Positions 13,401 through 27,300 of a DNA stretch of 64,000 bases are shown here, in pieces. The stretch comes from Symbiodinium natans. Lineage: Eukaryota; Sar; Dinophyceae; Suessiales; Symbiodiniaceae. Position numbers and translations under genes: made by a program. Position 1 is the stretch's first letter. Each line of letters starts with the position of its first letter. The notes below the pieces were generated by a model. That model was not told the origin of the DNA. It saw nothing but the letters and a program-made list of their open reading frames with translations, and made no database searches. Location: the NCBI GenBank assembly GCA_905221605.1, contig CAJNDS010002324.1:527501-591500 (forward strand). Reading direction: 5' to 3'.

Positions 13401-16400
13401 ATCCTCTTGATCTAACATGGGTCGAGGACGAAGTCCGCTCAGCCCTGGTCCTATTCTAGGACTAGCCTGCGCAAGCCCCCCCCCCCCCCATCCCCAAAAA
13501 CCCCAACCCTAAACCCTAAACCCTAAACCCTAAACCCTAAACCCACTTGAGGAAGCCAAATGTGGAGTAAGGTGTGGCCCGCAGTTTCAGGACAGACTTC
13601 CGGGTGAGGGCATCCAGTCCGCACCGCAGCGTGGGGACGAATGTGGTGTGGAAGCTGTGAAGTTTAGCGCCTGTTGTCATAAGGAGCTGATGTCAGTCCA
13701 GCAGCCCTCCTAAGACCCTGAAACGCGCAAACTCCCCACATGCCTGTAAACCCCATAGAGCCCCAAAAAAGGCCTAAAAGCCTCGAACCCATATGTTGTT
13801 TTTTAACGAACATCGGGGACCCCTGAAGTAGGGCCCCAAAAAGTATAGGATTCCCTTATGTCATAAGGGCCCCCCGTAAAGTCTCCCCTAGTTTTGGAAA
13901 CCCCCCATATGGCCCTGAAACTCGAAAGCAGGAAGCCGAACTGACATGGCCAGGAGACTTGAACGCACACTGCGGCCGGAAGATGGAGAGGTCCCAAGCC
14001 ACAATGCCTAAAACGCCAGGGCTTGGATTGCATATTCTGCCCGAAACCCTAAACCACCTCAACCCCCGAAACCCTAAACCCCAAACCCTAAACCACCTAA
14101 ACCCTAAACCCGGCCAGGAGTTGAGCGTGGGGACGGGGGTGCCGAAGGGGAAGATGAAGGGTGGGTTCCGCGGGGGGGGGGGGGGGGGGGGAGGGGGTCA
14201 AGATATATATATATATATATTGTTCATGTCCTTTGCTTCTTCTCCACAAAAAACCACATAACATGGTGTGAGCGCATCAAACATCACTACAGAGCAGCAA
14301 GGACAGTGTTCATGTCCTTTGCTTCTTCTCCACAAAAAACCACATAACATGGTGTGAGCGCATCAAACATCACTACAGAGCAGCAAGGACAGTGAGTCGG
14401 AGTAAGGGCTAGATGGCCTCCGGGTTGGGCCTGTGGCTTGGAGTTTAGGGTTTAGGGTTTAGGGTTTAGGGTTTAGGGTTTAGGGTTTGGGGTTTGGGGT
14501 TTAGGGTTTAGGGTATAGGGGTTGCTGCTTCGCTAGGACTTGATTCGATCGCTCGCACTAGCGTTGTCTTGAAGAAGAACGTCCCCATACTTCTGGAGGA
14601 GTCTTTATATGCAAAAGCCGCCCAAACATACCCCTTCACAACGTAATTGGTACCTGTCGTTACTTCCCCTGAGCAGAGCAGGTGAAAAAACACTGGCCAA
14701 CAAAACGTACTTCACTGAGAGTCAGCCCAAACTGCTTGTGGGTTAAGAGATCAACATCGTATTCTATCCGGGTATGAACAGCTGTAACCCTAAACCCTAA
14801 ACCCTAAACCCTAAACTGCCCTAAGCCCAACACCCTAAACTTGGCCATAAGCCCCAAACCCTAACACCGGATGTGTGTTCACAGGCTGATTCGCATCCTC
14901 ACGCCTGAACTCTTGGACTGCGAATCTGAATTTCTTGAACCCGATTTTCAAGCCCCATTCCTGGCTCAGGCTTTGGGGATTGTAGGGTTCAGGGCTCAGC
15001 GTTTTTGTTTTTCAAGATCATCCACTGCAACTTGTATGCCGAGGCCGTACTATGCCTCTCTGAACCTTCTCGGATTCAGGAGAAGCCAGGCAAGACTCTT
15101 ATAGAGGATTTAAATGAGGGAATTACTAATAGAATTCCCTCACAGTCCCGGAGTAGTTATACTATACTAACCCCCCCAAAAAAATGATATTCAAATGATA
15201 AAGGCCTTATATTAGACTAGAGGCAGTCTCCCAAGTTCCAGGAGATCTAGTGGAGCCCTACAAGTAGAAACCCTTAACTCTTACTTGGAGATTCATGGTA
15301 CTTGTTAACAAAATACTGCGCTTATCACTGTAATTATAGCCATACTATGACACTGAAGGGGCATATAAGTGGGTTATAAGTCACAAGTACAGCTGTATTT
15401 GGGTAATAAGTACCCCTAAACCCTAAACCCTAAACCCTAAACCCTAAACCCTAAACCCGTGAACCTCCAAGTAACTCCCCAAAGCCCCCACTTGCCAAGA
15501 ACAGAAGCCGCGCTGGGGCCGGCACCTAGAGCCCAGAGCCAGTCTTGCGTAAAGCCTCGCGCAGGTTAGAAGACTCGTGCAGGCTAGGGTTTAGGGTTTA
15601 GGCTTAGGGGGTTTAGGGTTTAGGGTTTAGGGCTTAGGGTTTAGGGTATAGGGCTTCGGGTTTAGGGTTGAGGGCTCGAAGCAGAAGTTGATTTCCCCCA
15701 CTTTCGCACCCTGCCCCAAACCAAGGACTCAAGGAGGGAGCCTTCTAAGGGACCCTAGGGGTCATCTAGGGGTTCTTTGCGGGAACTTAGGTATAGTAAG
15801 GGACAATAATAAGGTATATATATATATATATATAGGGGTGAAATAGGGGAACCCAATTAAAGCAGAAACCTCCCTTTCGAGGACAGCTTCGGGCAGGGGT
15901 GTGGGCTTGGGTGTTAAGGCCAGGGTTGGACAGGGGTGCCTGTTAAAGGCATCCTCGGTCTCCTTTCTCGAAGTGATTCTGCGGTAGTTGAGAAGCCCCC
16001 GAACTCCTGCCCTCCCCCCTGTCCTGAACCTCTACCTTCAAATCACCCAAAACCCTAAAGCCCTAAAGCCCTAACACCCTAAAATCGAAACCCTGAAGCC
16101 CTAACCTCTTTAAAGCCCGAACCAACCCTAACAGCCCAAGCACCGACCCGCAACCCGAAACCCCAAAGCCTAAACCCTAGTAGGGTTTAGGGTTTAGGGT
16201 TTGCTTGTTTTGTGGTGCCTTATTGTAATCGGGGGATTAGGGTTTAGAGACCCTCAACCCAACAACCTGCCACCAAGAGTCGGGTGTAGGGCAAAGGCAT
16301 CAGAGAAACGATCCAGAGCCTCAGCTTTGCGGACAGCTGAAGGAGGCGAAGGAGGGTTGGTCCTTTTAAACCACTCTTACCTTATTGGGGTCCGTTTAAT

Positions 16401-18223
16401 AAGGGGATCCTACTATTTGGGGGTCAATTATACTAGGGATCTTGATCAAGCCCAGAAAGGGGAAATATCAGACATCCATGAGTTGTATAAGGCTTCAGGT
16501 ACGGCTCGTTTGATCAGGGGCTCTCTCGGGTCGATGAAGGGAGAAGAGTTCCTGGAAAGAATCCAGCCATTTGTGGATTAGGGTTTAGGGATTCAGGCTT
16601 TCTACACTAACAAACGCCCCGAACCCCTCCTCCAGGGAAGGCCTCAGGCTCCTTAAGTTCGGGTGCAAGGTAGAACGCCCCTACTCCCAATCGCCCAATA
16701 CCCTGAGAGGTGGAGCACATCATCCCAAAAGAACATACAACCACAAACAACAAAAACATACGCCCTGCAAGAGAGCGAGAGAGAGAGAGAGAGAGAGAGA
16801 GTGAGAGTGAGTGAGAGAGAGAGAGATCGAGAGAGGAGAGAGAAAGAGAGAGAGAGAGAGATAGAGAGAGAGAAAGAGAGAACCCTAAACCCTAAACCCT
16901 AAACCGTGGCTAACCAAGGGGCGTCTGGAGGCAGGTCACCATGATGATGATCATCCGGAACTCTCCGTGATCTGACTCGGCCAGTCGACCTCCGAAGGAG
17001 CTGCGCATGGTCTGGGCTTGGGGTTTAGGGTTTAGGGTTTGGGGTTTAGGGTTTGGGGTTCGGGGTTTAGGGTTTGGGGTTCAGGGTAGTTTCATGGACC
17101 CTTAGCTAATCTGGACGGCCCTTGAATGGGGACCCTGTATTTACCCCCCCCCCCCCTAATAAACCCGAATGAACCCACGGGTCCACACTTCGGAACCCTT
17201 TAAAGAAGGCAAGGGGCCTTGATAATTAGAATAGGGTCTTTACCGGTCCAGGAGGGAATACTAAAACAGCAAGTCTACCGACCCCTATATTAAAATTAAA
17301 GGAGCATGTAACTTCCCTTAGCTGGGCGTTCCCACACGACACAAAGGGATTTAAAGGGCCTTGCGGGATGGCTTTAGGGTTGAGGGTTTAGGGTGGTTTA
17401 GGGTTTAGGGCTTACTTGGAGGTTCATGGGTACTTATAACCCCAACTATAAGTCTACTAATAACCTACTTAGGGGACTTAGGAGGCTTATGATTGCAGTT
17501 ATAATTGGGGTTATACGTACCCTGAACCTCCAAGTAGCTTCAGAGAAACTTAGTTCTCGAATAGCCTAGGAATTTTAAGAAACAGATGAAGTTATATTCT
17601 TCCAAATAAAGAAAGAAGCCCTAAACCTCAACACTAAACCCTAAACCATAAACCCGAAACTACTAGCTAAGTAAGGACCATTGGGGTCTTGAGGATCTGG
17701 AGCTTTCGGGTTGGTAAGGCGGATGATCCAAGTTGTGAACACTTCCGTACAGTGAAGAATCATGCTTCACATACACATGCATAAAACAAATAAATAAATA
17801 CATATATATATATACACACCTATATTCATATATATGAATATGTGTGTATATACATACTCACCTATATTCTTATAAGAAAATATGTGTATATGTATATATA
17901 TATATATATGTGTGTATACAGGCTCAGGAGCCAGCAGGGGCTCCTTGCATCCGGTCGCTGGGAAGCCCTCTTTCAAAAAGAAAGAATTAAGCCGAAGCCG
18001 CAGCCGTGAACTTCAAACCCCCAAATCCCCAAACCCAATAGGGCTTAGGGTTTAATGTTGACTTGACATTAATAAAGCCCGCTACAATTATAAAATCCCG
18101 CTGCCCGGAACACAATAATGTAACCCGCCACAATTATAAAATCCCCGCCCGGAATTATTTTTTTTTCGGGCGATGTTGTGCAACTAACTTAAACTGATAA
18201 GTTTCAGGGTGTTGGAAGAGAAT

Positions 18224-18303
<80 letters not shown>

Positions 18304-21300
18304 GTACTACTACTAGTACTACTAGTACTACTAGTACTACTAGTGGTACTACTACCTAATACTAAAACTAATACTACGTCCTACCAGGATTTAGGCGGAT
18401 ATTATTGAGGAGGCCCTGGCCGAAAAGATTGATCAATGAAGGGGGGGGGGTTATTAATGCGAAGTCAACATTAGGGGTTTAGGGTTTAGGGTTTAGGGCT
18501 TAGGGTTCAGGGTTCTTTTCCCTTAGCCCCTCATTCCCCCCCCCCCCCCCCCCCCCCCCCCCCGCCCCCCACCCTGCATGGCCCCACCTAGCCAGCTCGT
18601 GTGCTTCTCGGTGCGGATCAATCTCCGTGCTTTCTTCGTATGGTCCATGTCCATGGAGCCTGGGTTGCTGATGAACTAAACCCTAAACCCTAAACCCTAA
18701 ACCCTAAACCCTAAACCCTAAACCCTAAACCCTAAACCCTAAACCCTGGGTTGCTGATTATGGGGTTCGGGCTTCACATGGATAAACACCCTAAACCCCA
18801 AACCCCAAACCCCAAACCCCAATTTCTGCTTAACCTGCAGGGAGTTTTTTTTTTTTTTGGGGGGGGGGGGGGGGGGGAGGGGGGTTTGGGGGGCTCCAGC
18901 ACAGCCACTGATAGCCGTGTCTGATCCCCCTCAGGGTTTAGGGTTTAGGAATTAGGGTTTAGGGTTTAGGGTTTAGGGACACAAGGGCTCAGCCCAAAAC
19001 CGGCATCTAGGCCTGAAGGTTAAGTCGACGAAATTCTGGACCAAAGGACACGAAACAGACCCGAAGGCCCTTAAACCCTAAACCCTAAACCCTAAACTCT
19101 TCCAAGCCCTGAGTGCGGAATTTCCGCCCAGGCGCGCAGAGATCGAATCAACGGTGGCAGGAAGCCCTGGCAGGAATCAGGGTTTCAGGGTTCAGGGTTT
19201 AGGGTTGAGGGTTGAGGGTTTGGGGTTTAGGGTTTCAGGGTGTCAGGGTTCAGGGTTTAGGGTTGTAGGGTTTAAGCTGGGATGTTCCCACTGATACTAA
19301 CAGTCCTTCATAGGGACTGCAATACCCCCTATGATAATCCCCATTAAGGAGCTGTTAGTATAAGGGGGGGAACATCCCAAGGTTTAGGGTTTAGGGTTAA
19401 GGGTTCTCGGCTTCAGAAATCAGAGATCGAATCAGGGCTTTCGCCGGTTTACTTAGTTGAACTTAGTTGCTGAGTTCATAAGCCCCAAAAACTGTACACG
19501 TTCAGCTCTATAGGGGATTATCGTATCCCAAAAAGTGTAAAGTGTACTCATTATTTCAGCTACTGAGTTTAGGATTGCAGGGTTTTAGGGGCTTGTGGTT
19601 TTAGGATCTTTGGATTTTAGGGTCCGGGGGTTTGGGGGGTTTCGGGTTTTAGGGTTTATAGGGTTTAGGGGTCTAGGGTTTGAACTGCCTTGGGATTAAG
19701 GGTATTTCGCGGGGCATAAGGCATCTGTGGGGACTCCGGGTTAGAGATTAGGGCTCTTGGCACTGAGCCGGAAATTGTTTCATGGCTCTGCGAATTGGTT
19801 CTTGAGAGCACTGCGTAGGGTGGTTTAGGGGTTTGGGTTTAGGGCTCAGGGATCTTTGACACTGCCAAACGGCAACAAACACCAAATCCGAAAACGGGTC
19901 ACGCAAGTCTTTGCACCTAACTAAGGCCATAAACCCTAATCCTAAGCTAGACCCGACAGCCCAAGCCCTAAACCCTAACCCGGAAAGCCCTGAACCTCTG
20001 CAGCAGCACCCTGCCCGCATTCTCTGCCAAGTTGCAAAGATCATCAGCAGGGGATACCTACGACGGCGCGTACGGCGGTGCGGTAAGCTGAAGGATTCTC
20101 GCCCAAAGCCCTAACCCGAATCGCAGTTGTGTCTTACTGCTTCTTGGTTCGGAATGAGGGAATGAGGCTCCCTATAAGCCGTACAAAGGGCTAAAACGGG
20201 AAAGAACTGTGGCTCCCCCCTAAACCCTAAACCCTAAACCCAAAACCCTCCCTGGTAGGCTGATTCTCCCAGAGCACCTTCGTGAAAGGGTGGTGCTTGA
20301 GGACAATACCACACTCTCTGCCTACCCTTGAAAGGGTACCCCGTTTATGCCCCTTATATACCCTGTACACATCAAGGGCCCATACATGAGAACCCTTTAC
20401 AGGAGGTTAGGGACCATATTATTCAGGGCCCTTAGACAAGCTGCAGGAAGGGGCCCAGCCAGGCTATCAGCACATCCGGTGCGCGGCAGGAGTAGCACTC
20501 ACCTTGTAGGCTTCGGTAGGAGGCCTACAGGGTTTAGGGTTTAGGGTACCTAAATCCATCATTCCCAGAGCGGAGAACACCCGCAGCCTGCAACGCCCCC
20601 CGCCACCCCCCCCCCACACTCACATGATTTTACGTGACTGTCCACAGAAGGCTACACAACACCCTAAACCCTAAACCCTAAACCCTAAACCCCTCGCTGT
20701 GATCCCTACCCCTACTCCGTGGACAGGCGCATGCCTCCCTGGCCATTCCACAAGTGAAGACTAAATCAATCCCTTGAGGACCAAATGAACCCCATAGTTG
20801 GGGTCATATTCCATGTACTACGATAATCCCGGATAAGGTACATGGACCCTAAACCCCTAAACCCTAAACCTGTTCATCGCTTGCCCCATTATTACACGGG
20901 TGCCCCCTCCCCCCATAGAAACTCGCAATGTGTTTTTTTAGATATTAGGGGGATGTTTCTATCCATATGCCATCTTTGGGGTTTAGAATGGCTTGAAGGT
21001 TTTTGAGGCTCTGAACCCCCCCCCCCCCCAAATTCGGAATAGGGTTTAAAAAAGGCGGGGTCGGTTTCGGCAGAGGGTTTAGGGTTTAGGGTTTAAGGTT
21101 TAGGGTTTAGGGTTTAGGAAACCCGGGGGGGCGGGGGGGGGGGGGTGTTTAGGACGAGGGTGAAGTGATTAGGGTTCATTTGGTCTCTGAGGTCCTCTCA
21201 GGGTATGTGGGTTTAGGGTTTAGGGTTTAGGGTTTAGGGTTTAGGGTTTAGGGTTTAGCGTTACCTTGGGATCCAGTTTGCCGGGCAACGAAAAGCTAAC

Positions 21301-24300
21301 CTTAGGGAGCCCTTTGAGTTCCGCAAGCCCCTACAGCCGGGGAGCTTTGATGCGCGTAAGCATCGGTGTGGCACTGGCCACATCGGACGGAGTCTTGATC
21401 GCGGGTGTCTTCGCACTCGTTCGGATCTCGGCGCAGCAGACCAAACTGAAAGACAACCAAGCCCCTTAAGTGCCCTAATACGGTCATAAGTACAGCTATA
21501 AATACAGCTAGAATTGCTTAAAAAGTACCAGGAACCACCAAGTAGACCCGAAGCCCAAACCTTCAACTCCTGAGCCCATAACCCTGGAGGCTATCCTGCA
21601 CCCTCAGCAGGACGTCAACATTAGGCTGGTCAAGGTTTCGGGGTTCGATCGTGTTTAGGCTTTGTAGGGTTTAGGATCTACGATTTAGGGTTGGTTTAGG
21701 GCTTAGGGCTTAGGGCTTAGGGCTTAGGGCTTAGGGCTTAGGGCTTAGGGCTTAGGGCTTAGGGCTTAGGGTTTAGGGTTTAGGGTTTAGGGTTTAGGGT
21801 ACAGGGGTAAGACACCTGGATCACAGCCACGGCTTCCGAAGTCATGGGTCCCTTATTGATGTCCATGTTACATAAGGGAATCCTGCAATTTATGGGGGGT
21901 CTGTTTTAGGGGTCCCCTATTTTCGCCAGTCCCCCATTTGGTGCCCAAAGGTCATAAAACCCTAAACCCTAAACCCTAAACCCCAAACCCTAAACCCTAA
22001 ACCCTAAGCCCCATGTGTCACGTGGAGTATCGTCTTTCTTGTGGCTTTTCGCCAGCGCACCATGGCCGCGACTTCAACGGCGCTCTGGAATTTTGCTGGG
22101 TTTAGGGTTTAGGGTTTGGGGTTTGGGGTTTAGGGTTTCGGTTTTAGGTTTAGGGTTTAGGGTTTAGGGTTTAAAGGAGGATCAGCACCGTTCGCGGAGT
22201 CTCGGATAGAACCCTAGCTCAACCCATGCCGAGCACCTCCGGCCATCCACGCACAAGGCCACGGCTCATAATCTAGACCCAGGAGAAACCTAGGAGTAAA
22301 ACAGGGGTGCCCTTTTTGTTTTAAAGGGGGGTTGTAAGCCCTAAAAAAAGGGGAACAAGGGCCTACTCTGGGTCCCAGTAAGCCTTAAACCCTAAACCCT
22401 AAACCCTAAAAAAGGGGAACAAGGGCCTACTCTGGGTCCTAGTCATCCGCAAGTGTCCTCTAGGCCAGCAAGCCTCTTCACAACGCGATTGCATCAGGGA
22501 TTCGACTTCGGGCACACGGATGCGCAATTTAGGGTTTAGGGTTTAGGGTTTAGGGTTTGCTCGAGGGTTGGGGTTATCAGGTTGTCATGAACTGCAAGCA
22601 GATACATCAAGGTCGGAAACCATGGGCCCTTAGTATGGTCCCTTACCCTTGTATACAGGGATCCGAAGTATGGGCCCTTGATATCTAAAGTGCATATAAG
22701 GGCTATATAGAAGGGTCCCCAAAGTAAGCGCCCATACTTCGGTCCCTAGAATACAGCATCAAATGCACGATCCGATACCCTAGACCCTAGACCCTAAACC
22801 CTAAACCCCTAAACCCTAAACCCTAAACCCTAAACCCTATACTCTGCAAGGACAGTCTGGGATTGATGGCCTCAGGGTGCGCAGCAGGGTTTGGGCTCCA
22901 ACTTGTTGGGCTTTAGACTTTAGGGCTGTTACTACTCAAAAAACAATTCTTCTTCCCTATAAGAGTAATAAGGGTGATTAGCTGTTTTGAGGGGGGGGGT
23001 TCTTAAGCAATTGTGTTCAGGGATTCTAGGGCTTAGATCCTGCTGGTAAATCCTCCACCAAATCCGACTGCTCGCACGAGAAGGATGGTGCTGTCTCTCA
23101 GCCCTATTGGTGGACATAGACATTAAATTAAGAACCCAAAGCCAGATTTGTGTAACACAAACTACCTAAATTCCTCTAAGGGGTTGTGCCGTAATAGCCT
23201 ACAACAAGGTTTTTGAGTCGCCATATTATGATAAGGGCACCCTTCTTTCGTGGTTACTTTATAAGGAACCTTGAACGGTACTGCTGGGCTACCACGATAT
23301 GGGAGTTTACGAGAATAAAGGACCCCTAATGTAAACCCCCAATAAATAGATTCCCTTAAAATCATGACCCAAATAAGGTACCTCTACTTTCGGAAACCCC
23401 CCATATCCACCAAACTCCCAAACCCGAACCCTGGCTGAGCATCAGGCCATCCGCGTGTCCTCAAGCTGGGCTTGAGGTTTAGGTGGGAAGCTCCCCCTTA
23501 TACCAATAGTCCTTACTTTGGATTCTAGCACCCCCTCTTATAATCCCTATTGAGGACTGTGAGTATAAGGGCCCCAAGGTTTAGGGCTTACAAGGCTGAG
23601 GGTTTAGGGTTTAGGGTTTAGGGTTTAGGGTTTAGGGTTTAGGGTTTAGGGTTTAGGGTTTAGGGTTTAAGGTTGATTTGGGTCCAACATGGTTGAAGGT
23701 TGAGAGATTGAATTCAGTAGCCAGAACTCTGAGTCCCAGAGCCCGGCCCTCTCCCCCGCCCCCCCATCCCCCCACACAACAGGGTTTAGGGTTTAGGGTT
23801 TAGGGTTTAGGGTTTAGGGTTTAGGGTTTTGGGTTAAGGGCAAGTGTTCAAATAACCAGGCTGCCCATAAAGCATAGAGACAAGGAGACGAAGTCCCCCC
23901 CCCCCCGCCCGCCCCGCCCCCCCCCGCCCCCCCCCGCCCCCCCCCCCGCCCCGCCCCCCGCCCCTCCCCGCCCCCCCCCCCCCCCCCCGCCCCCCCCCCC
24001 GCCCCCCCCCCCCCCGCCCCCCCCGCCCCCCCCCCCCCCCCCGCCCCCCCACCCCCCCCCCCCCCCGCCCCCCCCCGCCCCCCCCCCCCAACAGACTTTA
24101 GGTCAACCACAATTGTTGTAGGTCAGGGTGGCTGGCGAGATTCGTTTTCAGGTACCCTGGAGCTTCCAATATCCCCGCAAGAAGGAATATCGACAACTAT
24201 ATATGTATCTATATATGAATAAAAATAAATAAATAACTATATATATATATATATATAACATACCTTACTAATTTATTTATGCTTATTGGCTTCTACTTAT

Positions 24301-27300
24301 TTACCTTTATTTGTGTATTCTCGCCCTGCCCAGCCTTGCATGCAAGCGTGGAAGGGGAAGCATGGCCAGAATTCAAACCTTGCCAAGGGAGGGTCAAGGG
24401 GGTTTGAGGCTTAGGGCTTTTAGGGTTTAGGGTTTAGGGTACTTATTAACCAATTATAACGGTACTTATTAACCACCTTATAAGCCCCTTAAGTGCCCTG
24501 ACCTGGTTACAAGTACAGTTAAGTACCATGAACCTCAAAGTCAAGCTACGCAACTTACATGGGGGTTTCCGGAATTCGGGGTACCATAATGGGGCCCTAA
24601 TCATAAGGGAATCCTGCTTTGGGGATCCATATTGGCGGTCCCCTATTTTCGTAAACCCCACATGGCCACTACTGGAATTTCTTGTTGGGACCTGGGTATT
24701 GCCTCGTTGACTAGGAGTATCCGAACCCCCAAACCCTATTTCATTAAAAAACAACACATCGGAACATCGGAAAATCTAACCTCATGTTGGTCAGCCACAA
24801 CTGTCCCTGAACCCTCTATGATATAACCCTTTCATGATATAACCCTAAACCTCCAGGATGAGCCCGAAACTCCCCAACGTGCCTGTCAGGGGTCCAGTAG
24901 CCATCATCCGAGTAGGGCAGCGTGGGGCCGCCATCACCTTCGCGCGCTTCCGGAGTTTAGGGTTATACCGTTATACCCCCGAGGATCCAGTTGCCTAGGC
25001 ACCTTCTTCGGGTTTAGGGCTTAGGGTTCAGGGCTCAGCGTGTATTTAGGGTACTTTGAGGAGGTGCATACATACCTCCCCCGAACTCATTCCGCGACCG
25101 AGCCGCAAATGGCTCCAACCGGGCAGGGCTGACAAACGCCGTGGAAGCTGGCCAGCTCCCATTCCTTCAGCTTGAGATGCTACTAGGCTTAGGGTTTTGG
25201 GTAAACCCGAAACCCTAAACCCTTATAAACCCTCATAAACCCTTATAAACCCTTATAAACCCTTATAAACCCTAAACCCTAAACCCTAAACCCTAAACCC
25301 TAAACCCTAAACCCTAAACCCTAAACCCTAAACCCTAAACCCTGAACCCAGCAAGATCAGCTTTTGAGCATCAGCCTTTGAGAGGTGCAGCAGGAACTCA
25401 ACCAGTCGAGGATTGAAAGTCTTGGTAACGAAGTAGGGAGCTGGGTATACCCTACCTCATTCCCTCAGGGTTTAGGGTTCAGGGTTCAGGGTTTAGGGTT
25501 TAGGGCTTAGGATTTAGGGTGTCACTCCCTCAGGGTTCACATACCATCCCTGTCCAAGCTAAGAGAGATTTTCTTGGGAAAGGTTCAGGGCTTCGGGATT
25601 GTGAGGAATCTTTAGGGTTTGGAGGTTTGTGAGGGTTTAAGAAGGAGCATTGGAGTTTGTGGGGAGACTTGTGGGGTTTAGGGTCTGGGAATATCATACT
25701 AGACGTAAGCGAACCTGAAACTCCAAAGCCTTTTGGAGGGTGTTGAGCCTTGTTGAGATTCAGAAATTCAATTCGGGGAGCCCCCTCAACAAATCGTGTG
25801 AAATCATGAGCCCTATACGGAAGACATTCCGCGTCTGCGGCTGCGCAGCCGTCTCGTTGCCCGTGGTGCGGAAGTAGCCCGGTGCACAGTCGCAGGAGAC
25901 GATTTCCTGACTTTCTGCAGAGTTGCTTGGAGGGGCAGAGTTCCCCCGACAATCGAAAAAAGAGAAACGAGGTGCCATTTTATTGTTGAAAGGGGCCTCA
26001 TAAGTGAACCCAACCTAACACCCCACCCCCCACCCCCTACATACAAGAAAAGCTGCTTGACATCCTACAGCCTGTAGGGTTCATGGCTTCCCCTCGGGCC
26101 CCAAGTATACAAATAATAATAACACCTACATTAGGGTCTAAAGACTGTAAATAAGACATACTTTGGGCTATTTGAAGGCTTAAGGTTAGGGTTTCGGGTT
26201 CAGCGCGCCGAGTGCTTGTGAGGTTCAGGGCTTAGGATGTAGGCGCTGAGGGCTTATTTAGTGTTGAAAGCCCAAAACCCTAAACCCCTAAACCCCTAAA
26301 CCCGAAACTTCCTAAACCCTAAACCCCCAAACCCCCAAACCCCCAAACCCCCAAAACCCAAAACCCTAAACCGCGCTGAGGAAACTCAAGAGTTCTGAGC
26401 CTTCCATGGAAAACTAAAGCCAGAGCTTGCCGTGATGCAAGGACCTTGAAGCTTATGAACTAGGAATGTCTAGGGCTTGATTCGGGTTTAGGGTTTAGGG
26501 TTTAGGGCTTGGGGTTTGGGGTTTGGGGTTTAGGGTTTAGGGTTTAGGGTTTAGGGTTTAGGGTTTAGGGTTTAGGGTCAAACACCTGAGGACCCAGATG
26601 CGAAACAAGCTTCCGTGGCACCGGTGATGTTCGTCGTCTCGTGGGGTGGACATGCCTGGCAGGCGCCTGTCAATGATGTCAGGATGGCCATAAAAAACTT
26701 CGATGTGTGGAACATCAATCTCTGTTCCTCCCCCACCCCCGCCAGGACCCTAAACCCTAAACCCTAAACCCTAAACCCTAAACCCCAACCCAGAAACCCC
26801 CAGCCCACCCCGCGCTCGTACCCGGAGCTTCGGCCCTAAAGGGGTTTAGAAGGCTCTTGGGGTCACTGACGGTTCCCTGTTGCAATGCGGCCGGGCCATG
26901 AGTTTGTGTTCGGTCACCCGAGAGGAAAGCCCCGAACTTATAGATGAAGTGACCATCCCTTCCGGCAGTTCTCTGAATTCCGGGTCTCTGTTTGGGGGTT
27001 TCTATTGAAATACTGCAAAACCCCCCCTCCCAAACCCTAAACCCTAAACCCTAAACCCTGAACCCTAAACCCTAAACCCTAAACCCTAAACCCTCAACCC
27101 TCAACCCTCAACCCCAACCCTAAACCCTCTAACCCCCCCCCCCCCCCAACCCCCCATACTTTTGGGCGGTTAACCCAGCAAGGGACCAGAATCGAGAGAA
27201 ATCCTCTCTGGAACCTGGACCCGGGCTCTGATGGCGCCACTGCGGAGCCTAAACCCTAAACCCTAAACCCTAAATCCTAAACCCTAAACCCTAAACGCTA

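Noticed and set aside
21266-21469. Plus-strand hydrophobic frame (MRVSIGVALATSDGVLIAGV)
   Set aside because: The minus frame is cysteine-rich and hydrophilic with an acceptor, and antisense of such sequence gives false hydrophobic frames; plus strand disagrees with all neighbours.
23814-24110. Glycine-rich protein on the minus strand
   Set aside because: Translation of a C homopolymer block; all three frames are open for the same compositional reason.
25530-26046. Longer overlapping minus frames around the 25.8 kb exon
   Set aside because: They run through heptamer and poly-C sequence; only the frame with CDCAPGYFRTTGNET has domain-like content.
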